Source: Ciona savignyi
Lineage: Eukaryota; Chordata; Ascidiacea; Phlebobranchia; Cionidae
Length of the DNA stretch: 64,000 bases
Assembly: GCA_000149265.1 (NCBI GenBank)
Contig: CH003281.1
Span: 779,031 to 843,030 of the forward strand
Direction of reading: 5' to 3'
This document shows positions 12,101 through 22,100 of the stretch, one piece after another; position 1 is the stretch's first letter, and each line of letters opens with the position of its first letter. Both the position numbers and the translations under genes were made by a program. Under the pieces are notes generated by a model. It saw only the letters and a program-made list of their open reading frames with translations, did no database searches and had not been told where the DNA came from.

Positions 12101-12604
12101 CAAGTTCAGATTCTGTGGCCAGTGTTTTTTAGGACAACAACCCGATTGCCAAGCTATTACAGTTCAAAGCATACAAAGAGACAATGTCTCCCTTTTTAAA
12201 CTACAAGCTAAAGTAACTTGAAGTAATTTGATCTAAACTTTGACTGGTATGTCTGTTGTGTGGGTGGTATGTTTTAAGCAAGTAAACTGTAATATCATAT
12301 GGCTTTCTACCCAATATTAATACCTTGAATATAAAATAAATGTTTGAATTTGAATAATAAACATTTTCGGGTAATAAACATTTTTATATTTCGGGTTAAT
12401 TTGAATAATAAACATTTTTATATTTCGGGAAATAATAAACAAAAATATTGAGCACTTTAAACAACAAATGACCTTATCCCAGCATATTGTCTTTCTTCTT
12501 GGTCCGGGGGCAGTTTAGCATGACCATTCTCAGCTGCGTCGTCCGACAACCTTCTTCTCACTTCATTCTCTTCTCTTTCCTCCATTGCCAAATTAGCAGC
12601 AAAC
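9170..12604 (-). CDS. Small single-pass membrane protein, three exons, family not recognised
   Basis: On the minus strand the exons are 12604-12473, 11003-10907 and 9364-9170. Taking the ATG at 12585 the product has 134 residues. Residues 1-38 are charged and acidic with an RRR patch (MEEREENEV onward). A membrane segment at about 43-65 reads FHFFTMFGVCFFIGVVIIHL. A polar C-terminal region of about 64 residues holds LYLEEKPLWHAF and PNYRPNATVNLT and ends at a TGA. Phases agree at both joins (2, then 0). The last two introns are well supported at 10906/9365 (GTAAGT, TTTTCCAG). The first donor is weak (AG|GTCATT); read through, exon 1 would instead end three codons later as SFVV and stop. The acceptor at 12605, just before the ATG, fits a 5' UTR intron or spliced-leader site. 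I cannot name the family. Confidence 0.55.
12340..12445. repeat. Short AT-rich tandem repeat
   Basis: Three imperfect copies of a unit containing AATAAACATTTTTATATTTCGGG lie just downstream of the first exon of the minus-strand membrane-protein gene, inside its first intron. Confidence 0.7.
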
Positions 12605-14160
12605 CTGATTATATATAATGTGTCTATGGAGCACACTGTTGAAAGATGCACAGTTTTTCAAACCAATCAACAATTTGACACAATTGAATTATTTGTAGTA
12701 TTATTGTACATTTGTTTATTATGAGCAGTTGTGATAATTGCAAATATTTTAAGTGTACATGCCCTCATATATTTGTCATAATACCTTTCTTTAATAACGT
12801 TTCAGTTGATTATTGTGACAAAATTATAAATTAGTACCAAATATAAACAATTAACAACCGGACAGAATTGGGAATATTTTTTATGGAAGTATGAGTTTTC
12901 TGTCAGTGGTCAAGTTTCATTATTATATCCATATTTTAGAAATATAAAACCGTTATTTATTAAGTGCTTTGCAGACTGTCAGTTTAGCACCATGAAATAA
13001 GTTAGTATTTTTTTAATCAAGGTGAATTTAACAGGATTGGAAAGTTGGTAAATTAAAAAAAGCTTAAATTGTATTAAGTAATTTAAATACAAGGATACAA
13101 TTTCAAGTTTTAGTTCAAACATGTTATATAAATATAATATCAAGACTGAAGATGTTAGTTTGTTTTATATCTAACATGTCAAGCGTGTCATATATTGCAT
13201 TTCGCAGATACATGTAGAGATAGGTAATCAAGGTAACATCAATTTTATCACTACCGTACTTGAAATTATTCCCAGGGCTACAGCAGTTGAATGCTGTAGA
13301 GGGAATACTACCAGAAATAATTTACAAAACAAGTAATGTTTGTGTTGTAAAAGCGACACAGCTCAGATTTGTTCTAGGGCAAGCAATAAGGCAGAGGTTG
13401 GTTTCAGAGCAACTGAGGCCGATGCAACAAGCATTTTAGTTAACCTCTAGTGGTGAATGGTTCAATATATATACATTGTTTAAAAAAAGCTGCCATGTTA
13501 GAAACACTATGGGGGTAAACTTGGCCTAACTTGTCGGTTGAATAACAGTAAAAAAGGTTCTTAAAATAAATATCAATTTTTAAACAAATATAAAATTAAT
13601 GTTTGAAATGCACAAATTTTTAATTATGACTAAAAACCTTTGGTCGTTGTTCTTAACAGCTAGTGTAATACAACACACCGAACTATAAATTTGTAAAATG
13701 AACTACGCAGTACAAATGCACCAAATCAATTCTACACCAATCTAATCTGAAAAGTAAATTGGGAAGTCATGGAATCCATCACTCATTCGGTGCAAACAAC
13801 TCAACAAGTAAGTATTGTTTTTCTGTACCCACCCCCAATAATTTGTTAGCTGCTATCCATTCCAGTGACACACTAATTATAATAATAACAGACACGTCAC
13901 GTAATATGGTGCAATATACTTACCTAAAAACGATTCATATACAGATTACTCTGTTAAAACAGTCTTGGTGTCAAGGAAATTATTTTTCAAAACTTAGCGA
14001 AGTTAAAAAAATAAATAAAAAGTACTTCGGTCTGCTCTGTCGGTTGGTGCCTCCTACCCAAAAACAGCTAGTCCCATTTATTATACACAAAATGCTTACC
14101 AACGGTTTACCGATGTTATTTTAATTGTTTAGTTACAACCTACAGTTTTGGTACAACACA

Positions 14161-14285
14161 TTAATCCACGGGGTTCAGGAAAGGCGTGTTCGGTGCTTTG
14201 CCTAAGGACACAACTGACTCAATAGCGATCAATTTTTAAATTTGCAACCCCTTGGTTAAAAGGCGACGCATTAACGCACTAAACT
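14161..14285 (-). mobile_element. SINE fragment, head region
   Basis: Reading on the minus strand, this contains the tRNA-like head and the GGACATTGCC-equivalent blocks of the local SINE family, heavily diverged and without the 3' half. Confidence 0.55.
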
Positions 14286-14679
14286 AAACTACACTAAACT
14301 GTTCAACCGATTAACTGATGTAGGTTGTTAATAGTACGTTTTGCAGGCATATACTAATAAGTTACCAATCCAAACTAGGCCTACAGTTATTGATGTTATG
14401 TGAGCGAAATTTAATATAATGGGATTACAACAATAAAAAAGAATCACTGCAAAAACATCTAACTAGTTGGTTCCTTACGAAATGATGATCACTTAAGGGT
14501 TAAAGTCAGTCTCATACAACGGTTTGTTACAGGTGGTAAGGAACACACGAAAATTCTCACAAATGGATTTGCCACAGATTTATTTAAAATGTGGTTTATC
14601 CTCACTTATGAAGTAAAATAGAAAAAATCAGTTATTTGATTGCGGTTTGACGGAATTGATTAAAATAAGACTGTTGATG

Positions 14680-14845
14680 TTGGCTAAAAAGTGTTGAACG
14701 GGATATTGCCTGAACCTAGTGAAAAGGTTTTCACCAAAAACGGAAGAAACGTCTACATAACACACAACACAATGGAATAGTTCCGGTAAACCGGTGGTGG
14801 GCGCGAGGTGATCTGACGATGGATAAACATGAATATCAAATCAGT
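14680..14845 (+). mobile_element. SINE fragment, 3' half
   Basis: It keeps ATTGCCTGAACC, AATAGTTCCGGTAAACCG, GGCGCGAGGTGATCTGACGA and GATAAACATGAATATC of the SINE body, but lacks the tRNA-like head and the segment between GACGAT and the last block. Confidence 0.6.
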
Positions 14846-15410
14846 AAAATTTTGTCATTGTCAGATGATCTCATTTCTATCTATAGTAGCATAAGCTATT
14901 GCAATGTGTTCTGCAATACGATTTTATAGGATATCCTGTGCCCCCGTTGCGCACTAAAGCTTTATTAGACAAATATATAAAAAAATGCTCCTGCTCTGCA
15001 AACAAATATTATGAAATTTTAAATAAGCTTTGTTTAAACACATGAAGCGCTAATAAATTTTGTTACATAATAGCGCATGTGAAAGATGACTATTATTTTA
15101 TTCATTTTGAATTGTGTTAATTTATTTTTTATTATTTGTCCTGTTTTAAAATTTTGTGTTATTTTACATTGGATTGTTTTAACTGTTGCAGTACTGACAT
15201 TTCTTTGATAAAAATAATAAATGTAAATGTATTGAAGACGAATGATGGATTAAAACTGCCAATGCAATGGCATGAACCACAGTGTTATAACACTGAATAC
15301 GGTGTTTCTGTGACACAATCTGGGAAAATGGCAGAAGTAAGCCCAAATGTGTTATTTTAGTAGCAACCTACATCACATATACGAAAAGTAAAACACAATC
15401 TACAAAACCA

Positions 15411-15791
15411 TCAGCGATGGCCATGTGATATCATTTCTTTTGCGATTCGCTGCGCTCTTTGGCGGTACAGTAAATCCAAAACTTGCTCCCGTTGCTGCGC
15501 TAGAGAGCGGTATCTAATTCGTTCATCCGATTTCACTTGGTCGTTTGCTTGCCTTGTGTAACGCTCGTTCTCGACTGCGGGGTTTTCCCTTTCATTGTTT
15601 AAGTCGTTGTTCGGTTTAGCCGTGGCAATTTTGAGTCGTTGCCGAATGTCAGCCGACACCAACCGTGACTCCAGTGGGGGATGCAAGTTCAAAGATCTCC
15701 AAAAGCTCTTAGCGTGTTCCACATCTTCTGGGGAAGACCCGGAAAACGACATCAGAGGCGGAGGACCTGGTTCCTTTTCCGCCACCTCCAT
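15411..15791 (-). CDS. HOATZ: HOATZ homologue (cilia- and flagella-associated protein)
   Basis: A single-exon frame encodes 126 residues. The N-terminal part has [16 protein letters not shown] followed by [16 protein letters not shown], corresponding to the GSS..D...AK.FW......PP.ES.LV pattern of vertebrate HOATZ (formerly C11orf88). The C-terminal part, [20 protein letters not shown], matches the conserved helical segment EEILxLLxKQRxERIxKEL. The middle (residues 55-95) is charged and probably disordered. In mammals HOATZ is needed for motile cilia and sperm flagella. The ORF is shorter than the vertebrate protein (about 170 residues) because it lacks the extended Lys-rich tail. The family match is from memory of the conserved pattern. 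The gene points away from the palmitoyltransferase gene that starts at 19105. Confidence 0.75.
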   Translation of the reverse strand: MEVAEKEPGPPPLMSFSGSSPEDVEHAKSFWRSLNLHPPLESRLVSADIRQRLKIATAKPNNDLNNERENPAVENERYTRQANDQVKSDERIRYRSLAQQREQVLDLLYRQRAQRIAKEMISHGHR

Positions 15792-16469
15792 TGCAAAATA
15801 CTTTGTTATTTATGCTGTTAGAGTAAATGTATAGTTAATAGTGGTGTTTTAGTGTGTTATCCGTATCATAGGATATTCAGGTTTAATACCCCAGGATAGG
15901 TAAACGTAAAGGTCTATAAATAGTAAATATCAAACACAGCAATAGTTCCAATCGACGAAAATGTATCAATCAAAACTGAAGTTGCAACACACAACAAACA
16001 CAAAGATGTAATTCTAAGTTCGAACCCAAGAAATGTGGCAAAACATGAGAAGTAGCCTATGGCAATTGCACATGCACTTTTTTGTTTAATAAAACAGGTT
16101 TTTCTGCAGTAAAAAATCCTTATTTACAATTTTTGGCACCCTGGGCGCAACCTTAACTTCTGACATGCACGATTTATTGTTCAAACCAGTCATATTTTTT
16201 AAACTAGAAAACGAAAGTTGTTAAAAACATATAACGTTGTGCAAAGTTTTACGTTTTTATTGATAGTTAACCAAATCTCAAAACATCAGGAAAATACATT
16301 ATAACGTACAGAGGTCCTGATTTATTAGAATAAAAATCTAAGTCTAAGAAAAGTATTGACAGATCGAAGCGCTTTTTGTTGGCATAGAAACGTTTAACAT
16401 AGACATCATTAAAGTTTCATAGATATCGAAAATACATACACGGCATACTGTAAGTATATTCTCAGACGT

Positions 16470-16775
16470 GGATAGGATAGGATAGGATAGGATTTCATCT
16501 TTATCCCCGTGAATGAGAAAACCAAGGGGGTTATCACACGGGCAATCGTCAGATCACCTCGCGCCCATCGTCGGGTTACCGGAGCTATTGCAGTGTTTTG
16601 TATATGATAGACACGTTCCTTCAATTAAGTAGAACCCATTAATCCGCTGGGTTCAAGCAATGTCCGTAAAGTGCCTTGCCCAAGGACACAACCGACTAGC
16701 AAGCAATCAGTTTCGCACCTGCAATCTTTCGATTGAAAGGCGACGCACTTAACCGCTAGACCAACCGGGCGGACT
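16470..16775 (-). mobile_element. tRNA-derived SINE, near full length, minus strand
   Basis: A nearly complete copy running from a (GGATA)n tail at 16470-16490 (the SINE's 3' end) to the tRNA-like head at 16740-16775, with A-box TGGTCTAGCGG on the minus strand. It lies 0.7 kb from the HOATZ start. Confidence 0.87.
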
Positions 16776-17069
16776 GACGTGGTTATAACTAGACTTACCA
16801 TTATTTTTTGGGCATAATCCGGGACAAACTCAAGCATACCTAAAAATGGCTTTTAATTCAGGAATTGCTGAAGTTTTATTGAAATCAATGGAATAAAGAC
16901 GCAATAAACGTCACTCATTATTCCTTAACTAAAGGATTTCTCAAGCTATGTGCGCTATTTTGCTCAACCTAATAAGCTAAGAAAATTAAGATATTAAAAT
17001 AAGCCTCGTGTTAAAGCAAAGTTATGCCTTTTAAGACGGTTTTTTTTATAATTTTGCATAAGGTTGGAT

Positions 17070-17130
17070 TTAATTTTGAAAATCTCAAATTCCGGTTGGA
17101 TTTAAATTTTGAAAATCTAAAATTCCGGGA
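17070..17130. repeat. Direct repeat of about 35 bp, two copies
   Basis: GGTTGGATTTAATTTTGAAA and GGTTGGATTTAAATTTTGAA each begin a block of about 35 bp ending AAATTCCGG. Confidence 0.7.
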
Positions 17131-17159
17131 CATTTTAATAACCGGTACGGGACACCGGG

Positions 17160-17880
17160 ACAGACGTCGCTAGCTAGTCGGTTGTTTCCCTGGGCAAGCC
17201 ACATAACCAGGGTTGCCATTTGGCTTTTTTCACGGCCAAATATCAGAAATTTGGCCTTACCAAAATCGTCCCGGCCGCAAAAAAAATAGTTTGGCCGTGC
17301 GGAAAAATCTGGCCGAATTTGGCCGTATAAGCATATTGTCAAGTTTTTGGCTGAAGCGTCATATTATTTTTACGCTAAAGTAGAAAAAAGGCAAAAAGAG
17401 AGACAGAAAATGGAAATAAATTAATATCAACTGTCTCATTCACAAATCACAAAGCTGATTATGACGTTTTAAAATAAAATAATAACGGTAGGCATTCCTA
17501 TATAGCAGTTGAACGGGTTTAACAAATCTGGAGGGAATTAAAATTATACAATTTTTCTACAAATAAAGAGATAAATAGCCCAATTGGCTAATTAGTTTAT
17601 TTTGCACTTGATACGAATTGGCCGAATTTTGGCCGTAAAGCAAAAACAGTTTGGCCGTAAAGCGTACCTTGCGTCTGGCAACCCTGCACATAACGGACAT
17701 TGCCCCAAGCAAGTGAAATAATGGGTTCTACCAAATTAAAGAATTGTCTGAATTATACACAACAACCGACGGTGGCGCGAGGTAATGCGACGATTGCCCA
17801 TGTCTTGGACGCCCATTGTTTTGTTTCATTTACAGTACGGTAATGAAAATAAATATATTTTATATTTCATTCCGATCCAA
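17160..17880 (+). mobile_element. SINE copy split by a hAT insertion
   Basis: The SINE runs CGCTAGCTAGTCGGTTGT to GCCACATAAC at 17207, breaks, and resumes with CACATAACGGACATTGCC at 17687, continuing to the usual 3' body with degenerate ends. The tRNA-like head is missing. Removing the insert and one copy of CACATAAC restores a continuous SINE. Confidence 0.85.
17208..17686. mobile_element. Non-autonomous hAT element nested in a SINE
   Basis: The 479-bp element begins CAGGGTTGCCATTTGGC and ends GTCTGGCAACCCTG, with inverted termini, and is flanked by the perfect 8-bp target duplication CACATAAC (17200-17207 and 17687-17694). Repeated TTTGGCCG-type motifs occur near both ends (17230-17330 and 17620-17665), in opposite relative arrangement. 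No transposase frame is visible. Confidence 0.9.
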
Positions 17881-17934
17881 ACGTTCCCTTTATTTAGATA
17901 CAACGCATCATTTCAATAGGTACAGCTAATGTCC

Positions 17935-18045
17935 GTTAAGTGCCTTGCTAAGGGACACGACCTAGGTTCCTATTAATTAGCGACCAGTATCGAACCTGTA
18001 ACCTTTCGGCTAAAAAGCGGCAAACTTGCCCACTGAGCTAATCAG
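17935..18045 (-). mobile_element. SINE head fragment, minus strand
   Basis: On the minus strand it shows a tRNA-like head with a good B-box (GGTTCGATACTGG) and the block around GGACATTAGC; the 3' half is absent. Confidence 0.6.
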
Positions 18046-18844
18046 TGTTATTTGGTTTTATAAGTAAAATAGCTTATTATTTAGCGGGATGAAACGTCAC
18101 AGTTGGAATGACGATGCAAAATTTTGTTCTGTATCGTTTTTTTATGACATCATACTGGTTTCTGGATCAACAATGAAAAATGTATATAACCCAACTCATA
18201 ACATTTTTTTCTACTCTAAAAATAAGGTCTATTTAAAAAAATATTCCAAGTTAAAATTGTAATCAATAATATGACTCAGTATTTTCGATTGTAAATATGA
18301 ATAAATTGTCACTAGAGAATATTGCATCTAACACACATTTGCTCACTTTCTTTCTTGTTTTTCAGAGCGAGAAAGTTGCATTTTATTTAAACGTTCGTAG
18401 GTGGTATTTAAAAAAGTGCTTTTCTACGAAATAGCAACCTCACGTAAAATATAGTGCGATAAATATATATGAATATGGGTAAATCGTTGATACTGCAAGC
18501 ATATTAGCCACAACACAGCAATTTTTAACGTTAGCGAAATTATAAAATTGTCATTCCTTTAATTTTCCCAATGAAATCAGGCATTAGAATTAGACTCACA
18601 TTTCAGATTTTTATGAAAGGGAATAAAAATAGACAAACCTGTTTTCGAAGCGCTACCAAGTAATGACGGCGTCCCCGGCGTCTTCAGCTGATAGGACAAC
18701 CACTGCCAAACCAACAGGTTTAATTATTTACCTTTTTAATTTTATATATTATAAATTTCTCAGGCAAAAATTACTTAGGTAACTAACTGATCCTACGTAC
18801 ATATGTCAATATAAATTTCTATTTGTGGTTATAACTCTCAAGTT

Positions 18845-19058
18845 AGTGTGTCGCTTTTATACCCGAAGGTTTGCAGCTTTAAAACTGGTAACTAGATAAT
18901 CAGTTACGTGTTCTTAAATAAGGAATTTAGCGGACATTGCCGGAACCCATTGGATTAATGGTTCTACTAAATTAGGGGATCATATTAAATGTATATAACA
19001 CACTGCAACAGCTTCGGCAACCTGACAGTGAGGTAATCTGACAATTACATGTGAGAAC
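18845..19058 (+). mobile_element. Diverged SINE immediately upstream of the palmitoyltransferase start
   Basis: The order of blocks (GTGTCGCTTTTATACCCGAA, GGACATTGCCGGAACCC, GGATTAATGGTTCTAC, CACACTGCAACAGCTTCGG, GGTAATCTGACAATTACATG) identifies an old copy. It ends about 45 bp before the ATG at 19105, so the 5' UTR or proximal promoter of that gene may include SINE sequence. Confidence 0.7.
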
Positions 19059-19104
19059 ATTCTCTTAAATATTGTGAAGTAATTTTGACAATTGCCAAAT
19101 ATCC

Positions 19105-22100
19105 ATGTCTCTTGAATGCCCCCAAGCTTTCCAGTGGAGTAACCCTTCCAAGAGACCCAGCAACAGATGTAAAAGCATTGATACTTTCCCAGGTATTGGA
19201 AATGTTGATTCCTCATCAGGAACAAGAGTGTCCACCTCTTCTTCCTCACCTGTCCATCAGCCCAACATCAGAAAGATGAGGAATTGGGAGGTAAGGTTTT
19301 TTTTTAATCACAAACAGTGAGAGGTGACAGATAAAAGTTCATAGAGCTATGGATTTTTAGTTTTTTGGGGTCAAAATATATTTCTGAAATGTGTTTTTAT
19401 TTTATGTTAAATGTTTACGTATCTAAAACCTTAAGAAATATCTGTGTATTTCATTGTATGATATGTTCGTATTAAGTCAGTGTGGATGATGTGTATATAT
19501 TTAAAAGCCAATCAATAGATAACAGTCTATATTTGTCTGTTACATTTATAAGCCCAACATTTTTAAGTTTATGCCATTTTGTTTAACTTCCGTGCTGTTT
19601 ACAATACTTTACAAAGAATGTACATTAGTTTTGTCAGAAAGCTTTGTTCCTTCTAGATAGCCAAATACTTTATTAAACGTTTGAGCTAGCCAGAAGGGAT
19701 AAATTGTAATTTAAATTTTTGTTGCTAACAGGTGGACAACTAATTTTCCTTGTTTTTAAGGATTTTTTATTTACAACCGAGTAATTAATCCTATCCTATT
19801 GGGGTGTGATTTCTAAATTTAGTTTTAAATAAAGAAAATTGTTAGGTAAAATCAATTTCCTTAAGCCTAACGAACAGTTCTAATTTGCACAGTAATGAGC
19901 AATAATTTCTTCGTACATTGAGACTTATAATTTGGTTATATTAATTTTTACAATATAAAAGGAATTTTTTAAATCTTTTACAAAGTGTTCTTCTATTTTT
20001 TAATTCTCACAATTCATTATGAATATTTCTGTATCATAATAAAGTTTTAAAACTATCTATTGTAATGGCAATCACAATAGGTTTTATATATAAGCCTTTG
20101 TTATGGCCTTTTGTTATAATGATTTGATATTACAATGTCATTCATAAAATCCTTATGACATCACAGTAGCAATGTTTAATGACAAATCAAAAATATTGCA
20201 TTTGAGTTTTTGTTTTTTATTTATGGTTGGTATTTTATATTAATAAATATTGTTGCTTAATCCATATCCACTTTGTTTGAAATTATTCATTTAATTTATA
20301 ACTATGATATATATCCTAGTAAAACTTATATTGTGAACCTTTGTTCAATTTAAAAGATTATAAATATTAACATGCTCTAACCACCATCATTACTTCGTTA
20401 ACCAATTCCTTTCGTTATCTTGCTCATATTATAAATGCCGGAGTATTTATTATCGTAATGAATGAAATATGCTAGCATTACTTCATTGTACTAAAGTACT
20501 TGCACAAGACAATTTATTATAAAACATTAAAATAATTGACTTGTTAATGTCTGCCATGCTACCACCTGTCAATAGATGATCAATAAAAAGTAATTGAAAC
20601 GTCTTTTTTGCAGATAACTAATTGATTTAGCTTTTAATCAGTCAAGTAAAAGATATTTTGGAAATAGTTATTTTTGAACCAGTTGAACACAATTAACAAC
20701 TAGTTTATTGCTATTCGAATAGTGAGGTAAAGGTTTAATTATTTTTAAACCTAGCGTAGGATTTTTAATGAGTCAGGTTAATTAGACAATGAACATACAG
20801 GGGACTTTTTACGCAGCAAGAAAGTGCTACGTTGTGTTCGTTAACTTCCTTGTTACGTTGAATGTTTTGATTTCCTGTTACGTTATATTGGAATCAGATC
20901 ATTGACTTGTCCCTTAATGTCAAGGCCCAATATCCTAACACTATTATTAAACGTTTAAACAGTTTGATGTCATTTTTTGCACTAATATTCATTTTCCCAC
21001 ATTCTTTAGCAATTTGTCAAAATAAATGGTTAAATAATTTTTTAATTAATTTAAACCTACAAAACTTTTTTCCACATAAGATGAAAATCATTAGATTTTT
21101 TACTCCATCCATCTTTGATAACTTAAAAATCAAATCATTTTTTAAGAAATCGTATTTTTCAGGTTTTTCCAGGTCGCAACAAATTCTTGTGTGATGGCCG
21201 CATCATAATGGCCCGACAAACAGGCATTCTATATTTCACAATCAGCCTTATTTTGATCACAGTTGCCTTATTCTTTGGGTTTGAGTGAGTAAATCATTCA
21301 CTTTGTATTGATTGCTCTATTATTTATTCAAGTGTAAATACGGATATTTGCACTGTCATCATACTGCCTTCATCTCCAGGTGTGACCATTCACTCGCAAA
21401 TCTTCAGAATTCCAGATTCGATGCATTAACAATATTTTTCACTTCATAATGCATGAAATTGGGTATATGGTTTAAATTGGTTTTAGCACAAAAGTCCAAA
21501 AACACTTGAAAGCCAAAAGCTTCATAAAAAATTAAACTATAGCCCTATCTGCTACAATTAAAATTTGAAATTAATACCATTTCAAGTTGTTTTAATTGGG
21601 GCCTTTATATATTTTGATCACACCATATTATAATCCCATGCATTATGGTCTAAAATATTTATTACAGTGTAGTTTCAGTTATAACTTCTAGATGTTTAGT
21701 AAGTGTGGTTGAAATAAAATTACAACATTCCAGGTTATGCCAAACTAACCGGTTATTTGGCCATACATGGTTACACGGCACACTCCTGCTATACTTACCA
21801 GAACCATATATGAGGGATTACCTTTTCACCAACCTTGGTCTTTCACACATTAATTAATGAAAGTTCCACCTAAATATACTATTTGGACTGAATGTACATT
21901 TTCCCTGATCCAACAAAAGGGAACAAACTCATATTTCATACTGAATCCTCCTAAAACTCAATTGGAAAAAATTAAATCCCAGAATCATTTACAACACAAA
22001 GTTATTTACAAATCCCGTCACAGATGCAGATTGACGTTGGTGACGCACCTTCCTTTCGGCTTTTTCATCCCGATAGTTTGTGGTTTATTATTTCTGTTTA

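Larger units (their letters stand above)
12606..15410. other. Intergenic region between the membrane-protein gene and HOATZ
   Basis: No conserved coding exon was found on either strand. A possible forward mini-exon at 13769-13807 (ATG, 13 codons, then GTAAGT) has no identifiable partner. Good-looking minus-strand donors at 13918 and 14091 follow sequence that is closed by stops, so they could only serve non-coding exons. SINE remnants occupy 14161-14285 and 14680-14845. Confidence 0.45.

Noticed and set aside
13769-13807. Possible forward coding mini-exon (ATG, 13 codons, GTAAGT)
   Set aside because: No downstream exon of matching phase was found, and the palmitoyltransferase start has no acceptor to receive it.
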